The position numbers were made by a program, and so were the translations under genes. DNA of 64,000 bases from Planotetraspora kaengkrachanensis (lineage in GTDB: Bacteria > Actinomycetota > Actinomycetes > Streptosporangiales > Streptosporangiaceae): the NCBI RefSeq assembly GCF_016862895.1, contig NZ_BONV01000028.1, forward strand, positions 110,912-174,911, given 5' to 3'. The notes under the pieces are model-generated. The model had not been told where the DNA came from and made no database searches. It was given only the letters and a program-made list of their open reading frames with translations. Shown piece by piece: positions 42,974 through 52,269 of the stretch; the first letter of the stretch is position 1; every line of letters begins with the position of its first letter.

Positions 42974-45217
42974 TCAGCCGGCCCGGCCTTTCCCGGTCGG
43001 CTGCCGCATCGATCCGGCGCAGGCGTCGCCCCTGTGCACGCTGGTGGCCGCGTCGCTCGCCGTGCCGAGAGCTGAGCTGACGTTCACCTCGGCCCTTCTG
43101 ACGTCCTCGTATCCGCACTGAGGAGTCGCGAAGCGCACGGTGAACATCTGGTTGTACGCCGAGTCGCCCGACAGCTCGGTCTCGTGGCGGGAGTCGCGCT
43201 TCACGGTCCGCCTGCCCGCGGTGACCGTCTGGCGGAAGGCGGCCGTCAGCGTGACGGGGTCCGGTGAGGCGTTCGTGACCTTGACCGAGAGTGTGCTGCC
43301 GTCCCAGGAGGCGATCGACACGGTGGGCGGCCCGCACTTCGGCCCGGACATCTGCACCTCCCTGGTCTGCGGCCCGTCAGCCGCTGCGGGGTCGGTGGTC
43401 ACCTTCACCCCGAAGTAGGCGGTCTCGCCGCAGTCGACCGTGCCGAGATGACCCGGCAGCGAGAGGTTGTACGTCGTGTCGCCGGACAGGGTGCGGCTCG
43501 CGTTGGCCACGACCTTCGCCGGGCCGTTCTTCTCCCGGCGGGTGAACTCCGCCGCCAGGTGGACCTCGCCGGGACCGTCGGTCGTCACGGTGATCCTGGC
43601 GGTGCGTCCGTCCCAGTCGACGGCGGCCTTCTCGACCGACGGAGCCGGGCACGCGTCGCCCTTCACCGCGACGACCTTGCTCCGCGCCCGGGTGACCGGC
43701 GTGCCCGCCGATATCGTCACCTGGCGGTATACGGTCCGGCCACAGTCCGGCGCGGTGAACCCGCCCTTGATCGAGCGGTGGTACGACGTGGAGCCGTCGA
43801 GCTCGACCGTCTTCCTGCCGCTGACGGTGAGCTTCGACGGAGACGGGCCCTCCGCGAAGCGTGCGGTCAGCGTGATGCTCTGCGATGTCGGCGTCTTCAC
43901 CCGGACCGTGGCCGTACGCCCGTCGAACCCGGCGACCTTCAGGTCGTTGGGCGTCACGGGCGCGGCGCTCGTCGGGGCGGTGCTCGCCGGGGCGGTGCTC
44001 GCCGACGCGGTGCCGGCCGGGACGGGGCTCGAGCCGCCGGCTTCGGCCGGGGAGGTGGCCCGGGTGTGCGACGGGCTCGTGTCAGGCGTCGCGCTCTCGG
44101 CCGGAGCGGCCGTCGCACCGCCCGTCCTCGCCTGCTCCGCGGAGATCTGCGACGTGTGCCCGGTGTCGCGGTTGACGGCGACCACGGCCGCCACGACGCC
44201 CACCGCGAGCACTCCGGACGTGATCAGGATCGGCAAGCCGTAACGCCTCGGCCGGCGCACGGCCCGCCTCGATCCGGTACTCGTCCGCGGGTCCCGATCG
44301 TTTGAAGAAGGACCAGACCGCACCTGGGACAGGCCCGGGTCCACGGGCGGAAAGCCCAGGTCGGCGGCTGAAAGGCCCAGGTCGGCGTCGGCGGCGGGCT
44401 GCCGGCGGCCGCGACGCTCCCATTCCGGCCCGAACGCGTCGAAGGCCGCCATCTCCAACTCGCCGACGAACTCCCTCGCGCTCGCGGGACGGTCCGCCGG
44501 GTTCTTGGCCAGTCCACGGATCACCAGGTGCCGGAGGGGGTTCGGCACACCGTCCACCGGGATCCTCGCCCCCTGGTGCAGCTGCCGCAGGGTCGCCACG
44601 TGGTCCGCGTCGTACGGCGCATGCCCGGTGAGGCACTCGAAGAAGACGCAGGTCGCGGCGTACAGGTCCGTCGCGGGAGCGGCGGAGGCGCCGTTCCACT
44701 GCTCGGGCGCCAGATAAAGCGGGGTGCCCCCGGGCAGGCTCGGGTCGGCGGCGACGGCGACGCCGAAGTCGGTGAGCTTGACCGACCCGTCGGCCCGGAC
44801 GAGGACGTTCCCCGGTTTGTAGTCGCGATGGACGATGCCGGCGTCGTGGGCGGCCGCCAGTCCGAGGAGCGAGCCCTTCAGCACGACCAGCGCGGCCTCG
44901 GGGCTGAGGGCGCCACGCTCGCGGAGGATCTCGCGCAGTGACGCGCCCTCCACGAACTCCATGACGACGGCGGAGTCGAGGTGGCTCTCGACGTACCCGT
45001 AGACACGCGCGATGTTCGGATCGGCGATCTCGGCCAGCCGGCGGGCCTCGTCGCGGAACGCGACGCGGAAGCTGGCGTCGGAGCTGAGCTCGTCGCTCAG
45101 GTACTTGATCGCCGCCCGGCCGCCGTTCTCCACGTACGTCGCGAGCACGACCCGCCCGGTCTCGCCGGACCCGAGCTCGCGATCTTCCCGGTATCCGGGA
45201 ACGGACCAGGCGTTCAT
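42974..45217 (-). CDS. Transmembrane Ser/Thr protein kinase with three extracellular cysteine-pair repeats
   Basis: The ATG at 45217 follows GAGGGG and gives 747 residues. The Hanks-type kinase domain (about 9-255) has 'LGSGETGRVV', Lys38, His130-Arg131-Asp132 ('HRDYKPGN') and 'DFG' (Asp150). A linker leads to one membrane helix (about 328-348) and a Ser/Thr/Ala/Pro-rich stalk. The outside part is three tandem domains (about 425-523, 524-628, 629-733), each starting near 'WDGRTA' or 'FDGRTA' and carrying one cysteine pair 31-32 residues apart (492/523, 596/628, 701/733). No PASTA domains are present. It probably senses an external ligand and phosphorylates cytoplasmic proteins. Confidence 0.95.
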   Translation of the reverse strand: MNAWSVPGYREDRELGSGETGRVVLATYVENGGRAAIKYLSDELSSDASFRVAFRDEARRLAEIADPNIARVYGYVESHLDSAVVMEFVEGASLREILRERGALSPEAALVVLKGSLLGLAAAHDAGIVHRDYKPGNVLVRADGSVKLTDFGVAVAADPSLPGGTPLYLAPEQWNGASAAPATDLYAATCVFFECLTGHAPYDADHVATLRQLHQGARIPVDGVPNPLRHLVIRGLAKNPADRPASAREFVGELEMAAFDAFGPEWERRGRRQPAADADLGLSAADLGFPPVDPGLSQVRSGPSSNDRDPRTSTGSRRAVRRPRRYGLPILITSGVLAVGVVAAVVAVNRDTGHTSQISAEQARTGGATAAPAESATPDTSPSHTRATSPAEAGGSSPVPAGTASASTAPASTAPTSAAPVTPNDLKVAGFDGRTATVRVKTPTSQSITLTARFAEGPSPSKLTVSGRKTVELDGSTSYHRSIKGGFTAPDCGRTVYRQVTISAGTPVTRARSKVVAVKGDACPAPSVEKAAVDWDGRTARITVTTDGPGEVHLAAEFTRREKNGPAKVVANASRTLSGDTTYNLSLPGHLGTVDCGETAYFGVKVTTDPAAADGPQTREVQMSGPKCGPPTVSIASWDGSTLSVKVTNASPDPVTLTAAFRQTVTAGRRTVKRDSRHETELSGDSAYNQMFTVRFATPQCGYEDVRRAEVNVSSALGTASDAATSVHRGDACAGSMRQPTGKGRAG

Positions 45218-45452
45218 CGATGTCCCCTCGGAGTGATGACGGTCCTGATTTCCCAGACGAAGGCTCACCGAATGCGTGGAGTGCCGCGGGATTGGTAGAT
45301 CACCACAGTGATGATTTGATTACGCAAAGATATGAGAATTCAGCATATGCCAAGGTCAGCGCGCATATGCCAACAAATTTCGGCAAATGATCTGGTGTTC
45401 TTCGGCACGCCGGGTCGGCCCCGAGCTCAACCGCCGGACGGGTCGCCCGATC

Positions 45453-46934
45453 TCAACCGCCCGGCGCGTCGTCCGCGAGGGCGGCGAGCTCGCCCAGGGT
45501 CACCGGCACCGCGAGACTGCGGGTCGACAGCGGACGCAGGTCCTCCGCGGTGGTCTCGCGGCGGTTCAGGCAGGCCGCTATCTCCGCGGTCGCGAAGCCG
45601 CACACCCGGCCCTGGCACCAGCCCATCCCCGGCCTGGCGAGCATCTTCAGCGTGCGGGCGTCCTGCGCCCCGAGGTCGCGGCAGGCGCGGACGAGATCGC
45701 CGTAGGAGACCTCCTCACAGCGGCACACCAGGGTCGAGCCGGTCAGCCACCGCGTCCACGCGACCGGCACGGGGTACGCGCGGTGCATGGCCGCGGCGAA
45801 CCTCCGCCCCCGCCGGATCTCCCCTCTCAACCGCCGGATCACCGCCGTGACCGCCTCGCGGGACGACTCGGGCGCACGGCGGAGTGCGACGGCGAGGGCG
45901 ACGGCGCTCAGGCGGCCTTCGGCGACGGCCAGTGCGGCGCCGCCCACGCCGGTCGCCTCCCCCGCGACGTACACGCCGCCGACGGTGCTGCGCTGGAGGT
46001 CGTCGACGACCACGACGAGGGAGCCGTCGACGTCCCTCCTGGTCTGCGCGCCGAGCATGAGCGGCAGTTCGAGCGAGGGGGTGAAGCCCCAGCCGAGCGC
46101 CACGAGGTCGGCTGCGATCTCCTCCTCAGGCCCGGCGAGCCGGCCGTCCGCCCGGTCGACCCGGGCGATTCGGACCGCCTCGACCCTGCCCTCGCCGAGG
46201 ATCTCGCGGATCACGGTCCCGCGGCGGTACGGAACGCGGTGGCGGGCCATCAGCGCCGCGTACTGCAGCGCCTCGACTCCCTTGCCCGGGACGGACATCG
46301 TCCCCACCGGGTCACGCAGCCATCCGAGTGTGCCGTTGGCCTCGACGACGGCCGCCACGCCCGCGCCCGCCCGCGCGAGGCCCGTGGCCACCGGCAGCAG
46401 GAACGGCCCGGTGCCGGCGACGACGGCGCGCCTGCCCGCGAGCGTTCGGTGGCCCTTGAGCAGCGCCTGCGCTCCCCCGGCGGCCATGACGCCGGGCAGG
46501 TCCCATCCGGGGACGGGCAACTGCCGGTCGTATCCCCCCGGGCAGAGGATCAGTGCCCGCGCCGTCTCAGCCCGGCTCAGCCCGTCGGTGCCGTCCGTCG
46601 CCGGTGACGTGGTCGGGGTCAGCCGGAGCGTGAACTCCCCGCCCTCACCACGGGTGATGAGCCATACCTGGTGGCCGGGGAGATACCGGATCCGGCCGGC
46701 GCCGATCAGGACGTCCAGGCGTTCGCGCAGGCGGGTGAAGGTCCGCAGGCCGTGGTGGCCGCGACGGTCGTCGGGGCGGGCGTGGTTCTCGTCGTAGTGC
46801 CGCCAGTACTGGCCGCCCGGCTGTCCGGCGGCGTCGATGAGGACGACGCCGAGCCCGGCCGCGGCGCTCTCCACGGCGGCCGCCAGCCCCGCCGGACCGG
46901 CGCCCACCACGGCGACGTCATACGTGTCCGGCAT
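45453..46934 (-). CDS. Hydroxyproline/D-amino-acid dehydrogenase-like FAD subunit with [2Fe-2S] C-terminal domain
   Basis: The ATG at 46934 follows GGGAGGA and gives 493 residues. The N-terminal FAD loop is 'VVGAGPAGLAAAVESAAAG', and a second nucleotide site lies near 'RRAVVAGTGPFLLPVA'. The C-terminal BFD-type cluster has 'CRCEE' and 'CQGRVC' cysteines. This matches the alpha subunit of D-hydroxyproline dehydrogenase and octopine/nopaline oxidase. It overlaps the small ferredoxin-like subunit gene by 17 bases and lies in one run with the gamma-type subunit and the epimerase. Confidence 0.9.
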   Translation of the reverse strand: MPDTYDVAVVGAGPAGLAAAVESAAAGLGVVLIDAAGQPGGQYWRHYDENHARPDDRRGHHGLRTFTRLRERLDVLIGAGRIRYLPGHQVWLITRGEGGEFTLRLTPTTSPATDGTDGLSRAETARALILCPGGYDRQLPVPGWDLPGVMAAGGAQALLKGHRTLAGRRAVVAGTGPFLLPVATGLARAGAGVAAVVEANGTLGWLRDPVGTMSVPGKGVEALQYAALMARHRVPYRRGTVIREILGEGRVEAVRIARVDRADGRLAGPEEEIAADLVALGWGFTPSLELPLMLGAQTRRDVDGSLVVVVDDLQRSTVGGVYVAGEATGVGGAALAVAEGRLSAVALAVALRRAPESSREAVTAVIRRLRGEIRRGRRFAAAMHRAYPVPVAWTRWLTGSTLVCRCEEVSYGDLVRACRDLGAQDARTLKMLARPGMGWCQGRVCGFATAEIAACLNRRETTAEDLRPLSTRSLAVPVTLGELAALADDAPGG

Positions 46935-47205
46935 CGCCGTCCTCCCTGCCAACGGTGTCCCCCGCGTCGTCGCCGAGCGTCATGCCGTCCCGGGCAGGGA
47001 CGAGGCAGGCGCGCCGGTTGGGCACGCCGTCGACCGTGATCAGGCAGTCGAAGCAGACGCCGATGCCGCAGAACATGCCGCGTGGCCTGCCGCCCACGCG
47101 GGTGGTGCGCCAGTCGAGGATCCCCGCGGCCACGAGGGCGGCCCCGACGCTCTGGCCGGGCTCGGCGGGGACGGCGGCGCCGCGGAAGGTCATCTGGTAG
47201 GTCAC
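46918..47205 (-). CDS. (2Fe-2S)-binding subunit of the hydroxyproline-type dehydrogenase
   Basis: The GTG at 47205 overlaps the preceding stop by 4 bases (GTGA) and follows GGAGGAG. The 95-residue protein has the ferredoxin fold pattern 'CGIGVCFDC' plus a fourth Cys in 'RRACLVPARDG'. It is the electron-transfer subunit between the two flavoproteins in the heterotrimeric dehydrogenases of this family. Its C-terminal end overlaps the start of the large FAD subunit. Confidence 0.93.
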   Translation of the reverse strand: MTYQMTFRGAAVPAEPGQSVGAALVAAGILDWRTTRVGGRPRGMFCGIGVCFDCLITVDGVPNRRACLVPARDGMTLGDDAGDTVGREDGDAGHV

Positions 47206-48359
47206 CGGAGCGCCTCCTCCGCCACGGGGAACCGGTCGGGGGCGAACGGGGTGAGATCCAGATCGGGCTCGTCCCCCGCGAGAGCCTGGGCGATCAGCCT
47301 GCCCGTCCCCGCGGACAGGCCGATGCCGGCGCCCTCGTGGCCGCAGGCGTGCCACAGGCCGGGGGCGCGCGGGTCCGGCCCGATGACGGGCAGGTGGTCC
47401 GGGCAGTAGGGGCGGAAGCCGAGATAGGTGCGCATCGCGCGGACCTCCCGCAACATCGGGAACAGCGCGATCGCCTTGGCCGCGAGCGTGCCGACCGCCT
47501 TGGCGGACACCGTCCGGTCGAAGCCGACGCGTTCGCGCGAGGAGCCGATGAGGATCGTGCCGGCGCCGGTCCCCTCGACGACGGGCGAGGTCTGCAGGGC
47601 GGCGTCGGAGCTGGCCACGTCCCCGACGTACTCGGCGGCGTACACCTTGTGACGGATCGTCCGGGCCGGCAGGGGCTCGGTGACCAGGATGAAGCCGCGG
47701 CGGGGCAGCACGGGGACGTGCACGCGGGCGAGATCGGCGACGCCGCCGGCCCACGTGCCGGCCGCGTTGAGCACCGCGCCCGCCGGGATGTCGCCGCCGG
47801 TGGTCCGCACGCCCGTCACCCTGTCGCCGTCGCGCAGGAACCCGGTCACCTCGGTGCGGGTGCGCACCCGCGCGCCCGCCTCGCGGGCAAGGCGGAGCAG
47901 GTGCGCGACCACCAGCATCGGCTGGACCTGGGCGTCCTGGGGGTAGAAGGCTCCCCCGGCGAGCCCCGGGGAAAGGTGCGGCTCGTGATCGCGCAACTCG
48001 TCCCGCGCGACGTCGCGCACCTCCACCCCGCATCGGCGCTGGTGGACGCTGAGCTCGCGCAGCGAGGCGAGACCCTCGTCCGACGCGGCGACGACCAGCC
48101 CGCCCTTGGACTCGAACTCCCACAGGCCGGCGTGCGGCCCGAGGTCCTCACGCCAGATCCGCTGGGAGTACAGCGCGAGGTCGAGTTCGGGACCCTCCTC
48201 CTTGTCGGAGACCAGCAGGTTGCCCTCCCCTGCGCTGGACGTGCCTCCGGCGAGCGCGCCGCGCTCGACGACCACCACGCGCAGCCCGGCCAGCGACGCG
48301 AAGTACGCGCAGGCCGCGCCGACCACGCCCGCCCCGACGACGACGAGATCCGCGGTCAC
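47202..48359 (-). CDS. FAD-dependent oxidoreductase, DAO family (catalytic subunit type)
   Basis: The 385-residue protein starts with a GTG overlapping the regulator stop by 4 bases. It has the FAD loop 'VVGAGVVGAACAYFASLAG', the DAO-type fold, and the C-terminal 'DHLPVIGPDP' and 'HEGAGIGLSAGTG'. In bacterial hydroxyproline operons this type of protein is the third dehydrogenase subunit, oxidising cis-4-hydroxy-D-proline to a pyrroline. Its context with an epimerase and a DapA-type deaminase supports that role. Confidence 0.9.
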   Translation of the reverse strand: MTADLVVVGAGVVGAACAYFASLAGLRVVVVERGALAGGTSSAGEGNLLVSDKEEGPELDLALYSQRIWREDLGPHAGLWEFESKGGLVVAASDEGLASLRELSVHQRRCGVEVRDVARDELRDHEPHLSPGLAGGAFYPQDAQVQPMLVVAHLLRLAREAGARVRTRTEVTGFLRDGDRVTGVRTTGGDIPAGAVLNAAGTWAGGVADLARVHVPVLPRRGFILVTEPLPARTIRHKVYAAEYVGDVASSDAALQTSPVVEGTGAGTILIGSSRERVGFDRTVSAKAVGTLAAKAIALFPMLREVRAMRTYLGFRPYCPDHLPVIGPDPRAPGLWHACGHEGAGIGLSAGTGRLIAQALAGDEPDLDLTPFAPDRFPVAEEALR

Positions 48360-49039
48360 GGCCCGTCCTCGGGGGCGCCCGCCCAGAGCCCGCGCACGTG
48401 GCCGATGTGACGGCGCATCAGGGCCTCGGCCCCGGCGGCGTCGCGGGCCTCGACGAGGTCCAGCAGTTCGTGGTGCTCGGCCGCCGAGGCCCCGAGCCTG
48501 CCGCCGCGCGACAGCGACTCCAGGCCGAACAGCCGTGTCCTGGCGCGCAGGCCGGAGACGACCTCCAGCAGGAACGGGTTGCCGCTGTAGCCGAGCAGGG
48601 TCAGGTGGAAGACGTGGTCGGCCTCGACGTATCCGACGAGGTCACCGCGTTCGGCGGCGTCGACGATGGCCTGCGCGAGCGCCCGCAGCCCGGGAAGGTC
48701 CTGTTCCGCGATCACGTGCACGGCGTCCCGCACGGTCGGCGGTTCGATGAGCAGCCGTACGGCGGCCAGGTTGTCGAGGTCCTCGTCGGAGACCTCGGTG
48801 ATCCGGAAGCCCTTGTTCGGGTGCGCGACGACCAGGCCCTCCTTGACCAGGTCGAGCATGGCCTCCCGCACGGGGGTGGGCGAGACGCCGAACTGGGCCC
48901 CCAGCACGGGGGCCGAGTAGACGACGCCGGGCTCAAGCCTCCCGGAGATGATCGCGGCGCGCAGGGCGTCCCTGACCCGGTCGCGGAGGTTCTCCCGCCG
49001 GCCGATGCCCTGCAGACCGGGAACGGGGGCCGGACTCAC
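48356..49039 (-). CDS. GntR-family regulator, FCD subgroup, of the hydroxyproline operon
   Basis: The GTG at 49039 overlaps the epimerase stop (GTGA); there is no separate ribosome binding site, so translation is coupled. The 227-residue protein has the winged helix 'LGAQFGVSPTPVREAMLDL' and an FCD domain with the metal-site pattern ('EADHVFHLTLLGYSGN', 'EHHELLDLVEARD'). It is embedded in the operon and probably controls it through the palindrome at 50980-50992 upstream of the first gene. Confidence 0.92.
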   Translation of the reverse strand: MSPAPVPGLQGIGRRENLRDRVRDALRAAIISGRLEPGVVYSAPVLGAQFGVSPTPVREAMLDLVKEGLVVAHPNKGFRITEVSDEDLDNLAAVRLLIEPPTVRDAVHVIAEQDLPGLRALAQAIVDAAERGDLVGYVEADHVFHLTLLGYSGNPFLLEVVSGLRARTRLFGLESLSRGGRLGASAAEHHELLDLVEARDAAGAEALMRRHIGHVRGLWAGAPEDGP

Positions 49040-50037
49040 AGGAGGAAACCGGCGGGGAACGGGTCGGTGGGGTCGAGGTGGAACTGCGAGGTGCCGGTGA
49101 CCCACGCCCGGCCGGTGATCGACGGCAGCACCGCGGGAAGCGAGCCGACCGTGGTCTCGCCGAGCAGCCGGCCCGTGAAGCGCGTGCCGATGAACGACTC
49201 GTTCACGAAGTCCGCACCGACGCCCAGCTCTCCGCGCGCGTGGAGCTGGGCCATCCGGGCGCTCGTGCCCGTGCCGCAGGGGGAGCGGTCGAACCAGCCG
49301 GGGTGGATCGCCATGGCGTGCCGCGACAACTTCGCGGTCGAGCCCGGCGCCTTCAGATAGACGTGATGGCACCCGTTGATGTCCGCGCGCTCCGGGTGCA
49401 CGGGCCGGTCGTGCTCGTTCACCGCGTCCATGATCCGCAGGCCGGCGGTAAGCAGGTCACCGGCGCGGGAGCGGTCGAACGGCAGGCCGAGGTCGTCGAG
49501 TTCGACGACCGCGTAGAAGTTCCCGCCGAACGCCATGTCGTAGGCGATCTCGCCGAAGCCGGGGACCTCGACCTTCTGGTCGAGCGCGTACGAGAACGAC
49601 GGCACGTTCTGGATGGTGACCGACGTCGCCGCGCCGTCCTCGACCGCGACGGACGCGACGACGAGCCCGGCGGGGGTGTCGAGCCTGATCGTGGTCACCG
49701 GCTCGACGACGGGCACCATGCCGGTCTCGACGAGGACCGTGGCGACGCCGATCGTGCCGTGGCCGCACATCGGCAGCAGGCCGGAGACCTCGATGAACAG
49801 CACCCCGTAGTCGGCGTCCGGCCGGGTGGGCGGCTGCAGGATCGCTCCGCTCATCGCGGCGTGGCCGCGCGGCTCGTACATGAGCAGCGTGCGGACGTCG
49901 TCGCTGTTGTCCATGAACCACAGCCTGCGCTCGGCCATGGTCGCGCCGGGTATCGTCCCGACGCCGCCCACGATGACACGCGTGGGCATGCCCTCGGTGT
50001 GCGAGTCGACGGCGTGGAAGGTGCGGCGGGACCTCAC
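49036..50037 (-). CDS. Proline-racemase family: probable 4-hydroxyproline 2-epimerase
   Basis: The GTG at 50037 overlaps the DapA-family stop by 4 bases. The 333-residue protein has both catalytic cysteines, Cys91 in 'LPMCGHGTIG' and Cys254 in 'RSPCGTGTSA'. The two-cysteine pattern supports racemase/epimerase activity rather than the dehydratase branch, which replaces one Cys by Thr. Next to a D-hydroxyproline-type dehydrogenase and a pyrroline-carboxylate deaminase-like gene, conversion of trans-4-hydroxy-L-proline to cis-4-hydroxy-D-proline is the likely reaction. Confidence 0.93.
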   Translation of the reverse strand: MRSRRTFHAVDSHTEGMPTRVIVGGVGTIPGATMAERRLWFMDNSDDVRTLLMYEPRGHAAMSGAILQPPTRPDADYGVLFIEVSGLLPMCGHGTIGVATVLVETGMVPVVEPVTTIRLDTPAGLVVASVAVEDGAATSVTIQNVPSFSYALDQKVEVPGFGEIAYDMAFGGNFYAVVELDDLGLPFDRSRAGDLLTAGLRIMDAVNEHDRPVHPERADINGCHHVYLKAPGSTAKLSRHAMAIHPGWFDRSPCGTGTSARMAQLHARGELGVGADFVNESFIGTRFTGRLLGETTVGSLPAVLPSITGRAWVTGTSQFHLDPTDPFPAGFLL

Positions 50038-50939
50038 TTGTACCCCTTCGCGAGGACGGCCTCGGTGTCGGCGGCGATCCGGTCGGCCTGCTCGGACGGG
50101 AGCGGCAGGCGCGGCGGACGGCAGGCACCGCCCTTGCGGCCGGCGACGTCCATGGACAACTTGATCGACTGGACGAACTCGGTCCTGGAGTCCCAGCGCA
50201 GCAGAGGGTGCAGGTCGCGGTACATCGGCAGCGCCTCGGCGATGTCGGCGGCGTCACCGGAGGTCACCAGCCGGTAGAGCGCGGACGTCGACTCGGGGAA
50301 GGCGTTCGGGTAGCCGGCGATCCAGCCGACGGCCCCGGCGACGCCCAGTTCGAGCAGCACGTCGTCGGCACCGACCAGCAGGTCGAGGCCGGGCGCCTGC
50401 TCGGCGATCTCGTACGCCCTGCGGACGTCGCCGCTGAACTCCTTGACGGCGACGATGAGGCCCTCGTGGAACAGCTCGGCGAGCAGTCCGGGAGTCAGGT
50501 CGACCTTGGTGTCGATGGGGTTGTTGTACGCGACGATCGGCAGGCCGGCCTTGGCCACCTCGCGGTAGTGCCCGACGACGGCCTCCCTGCCGGCGCGGTA
50601 TGCGTTCGGCGGGAGCAGAAGGACGGACGTGGCTCCGGCGGCGGCGGCCTGCTCCGCCCAGCGGCGGGCCTCGAGCGCGCCGTACGCGGCGACGCCGGGC
50701 ATCACGCCGAATCCCGCGGGAGCGGCCTGGACGGCCGTCTCGACGACGCGGGCCCGCTCCTCGGGGGTCAGCGTCTGGTACTCGCCCAGCGAACCGTTGG
50801 GCACCACCCCGTCGCAGCCTCCCGCGGCGAGGAACCGTACGTGTTCGGCGAATCCGGCGTAGTCGACGGACAGGTCGTCGTTGAAGGGCAGGGCCGCCGC
50901 GACGTGAACGCCACGCCAGGGCCGGGTGGGGGTGGTCAT
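50034..50939 (-). CDS. DapA-family enzyme: probable 1-pyrroline-4-hydroxy-2-carboxylate deaminase
   Basis: The ATG at 50939 follows GAGGAGAGC. The 301-residue protein has the Schiff-base Lys166 in 'VAVKEFSGD', the proton-relay Tyr138 in 'IVAYNNP' and the GTTGE-type loop region replaced by 'NGSLGEYQTL'. This family opens the pyrroline produced by the dehydrogenase to alpha-ketoglutarate semialdehyde and ammonia. It is the first gene of the leftward operon, with a palindromic operator candidate about 41 bases upstream. Dihydrodipicolinate synthase itself is a less likely role given the neighbours. Confidence 0.9.
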   Translation of the reverse strand: MTTPTRPWRGVHVAAALPFNDDLSVDYAGFAEHVRFLAAGGCDGVVPNGSLGEYQTLTPEERARVVETAVQAAPAGFGVMPGVAAYGALEARRWAEQAAAAGATSVLLLPPNAYRAGREAVVGHYREVAKAGLPIVAYNNPIDTKVDLTPGLLAELFHEGLIVAVKEFSGDVRRAYEIAEQAPGLDLLVGADDVLLELGVAGAVGWIAGYPNAFPESTSALYRLVTSGDAADIAEALPMYRDLHPLLRWDSRTEFVQSIKLSMDVAGRKGGACRPPRLPLPSEQADRIAADTEAVLAKGYK

Positions 50940-50979
50940 CCGAGCTCTCCTCGAATACGCATGCGGCACGTTCTCAATG

Positions 50980-50992
50980 CAATGTCACATTG
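50980..50992. promoter_or_regulatory. Palindromic operator candidate for the hydroxyproline operon
   Basis: CAATGT-C-ACATTG is a perfect 13-base palindrome located 41-53 bases upstream of the DapA-family start, in an AT-richer gap between the leftward operon and the methyltransferase gene. The TGT-N-ACA core is of the kind bound by GntR/FCD regulators, and one is encoded in the operon. Confidence 0.6.
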
Positions 50993-51033
50993 TTAAACGC
51001 CGTCCCCGCGATTCTCAAGACCGGGGGACCCGG

Positions 51034-52113
51034 CTATCGCCTGACCTCGTAGACGCGGTTGGTGAGGGTTTCCGCGGCCGCCTTCCACGTGCGCAACCCG
51101 GCCTCCGCTGCGAGAGCACGCAAGGCCTCCTCCCCCGCGTGGTTGCCCAGGGCCTGCGGTCCCTTCTGGGCCACCGCGCCGGGCAGGCAGAGCACGGCGG
51201 AGGCGGAGGCGAAGGACCGGCCGATCGGGTTGATCAGCGCCGCGGGATCGGCGGGGGCGTTCGGCTCGACGACCATGCAGGCGCCGTCCCCCGCCAGCGT
51301 CCGCTCGGCGTGCCGGAAGGCCGCTCCGGGATCGCCGAGGTCGTGGAGGCAGTCGAAATAGGTGATCAGGTCGTAGCCCTCACCCGGGAAGTCCCGCGCC
51401 GCGGCCAGGTCGAACGTCACCCGGTCGCTCAGGCCGCGCTCGTGCGCCTCCCGGCGCGCCGCCTCGAGCGAGGGGGTGTGGAAGTCGAAGCCGCGGAAGC
51501 GGGAGTTCGGGAACGCCTGTGCCATGAGCAGGGTGGAATGGCCGAAGCCGCACCCGACGTCGGCGACCGTCGCGCCCCGTTCCAGCTTCTCCACGACGCC
51601 GTCCAGCGCGGGCAGCCACTCCTGCACCAACATCGCCGCGTAGCCGGGGAGGAAGAACGCGGCGACTCCTTCGTACAGTTCGGGCCCGTGCTCCTCCCAG
51701 CCCACGCCTTCACCCGTGCGGTAGGCGTCCACCAGTGCGTCCTCGGTGGCGTACAGCGGCTTGAGCATCGTGAATGCGCCGATCATGTACGCCGGCGAGT
51801 CCGGGTCCGCCAGGACGGCGGCGTGCTCGTCCGGCAGCAGGTAGGTGCCCGTCCCGGCGTCGTAGAGCACGTATTCGCCGGCCACCTGGACGGCCAGCCA
51901 CTCCCGCACGTACCGCTCGTCGACCCCGGAGCGCTCGGCCAGCCCGTCCGACGTCAGCCATCCGGCCCCGGCCAGCGCCTGGTACAGACCGAGCCTGGCG
52001 CCGATCGAGGTGGACAGCCCCGCGAACGCGGCGGCGCTGTCGACGGCCACCCGCCCCTGGAACTCCTCGACCCGGTCCCGGTCAAGCCTCCCGACATCCA
52101 CCACGGTCGTCAC
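51034..52113 (-). CDS. SAM-dependent methyltransferase with N-terminal winged helix
   Basis: The GTG at 52113 has GAGGAGAG immediately upstream (a second GTG 9 bases on is possible), giving 359 residues. The N-terminal winged helix (about 30-90, 'GLAERSGVDERYVREWL') is followed by a class I methyltransferase core with 'VADVGCGFGHSTLLMA' and 'ITYFDCLHDLGDPGAAF'. This is the layout of Rv2258c-type proteins. It lies between the hydroxyproline operon and the peptide transporter, with no clear functional link to either. Confidence 0.85.
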   Translation of the reverse strand: MTTVVDVGRLDRDRVEEFQGRVAVDSAAAFAGLSTSIGARLGLYQALAGAGWLTSDGLAERSGVDERYVREWLAVQVAGEYVLYDAGTGTYLLPDEHAAVLADPDSPAYMIGAFTMLKPLYATEDALVDAYRTGEGVGWEEHGPELYEGVAAFFLPGYAAMLVQEWLPALDGVVEKLERGATVADVGCGFGHSTLLMAQAFPNSRFRGFDFHTPSLEAARREAHERGLSDRVTFDLAAARDFPGEGYDLITYFDCLHDLGDPGAAFRHAERTLAGDGACMVVEPNAPADPAALINPIGRSFASASAVLCLPGAVAQKGPQALGNHAGEEALRALAAEAGLRTWKAAAETLTNRVYEVRR

Positions 52114-52269
52114 CTCTCCTCGCGTCCCGTGCGACTCCACCAATTGACAACACCAAATCGGTCACACGGTAACACCGGGGAGTAAACAGGGCGCCGCTCC
52201 GGGCGATGCCGCACAACCTGACATAACTACATACGTCAGAAAACTCCACGGAAATGTAACGAATACGAA

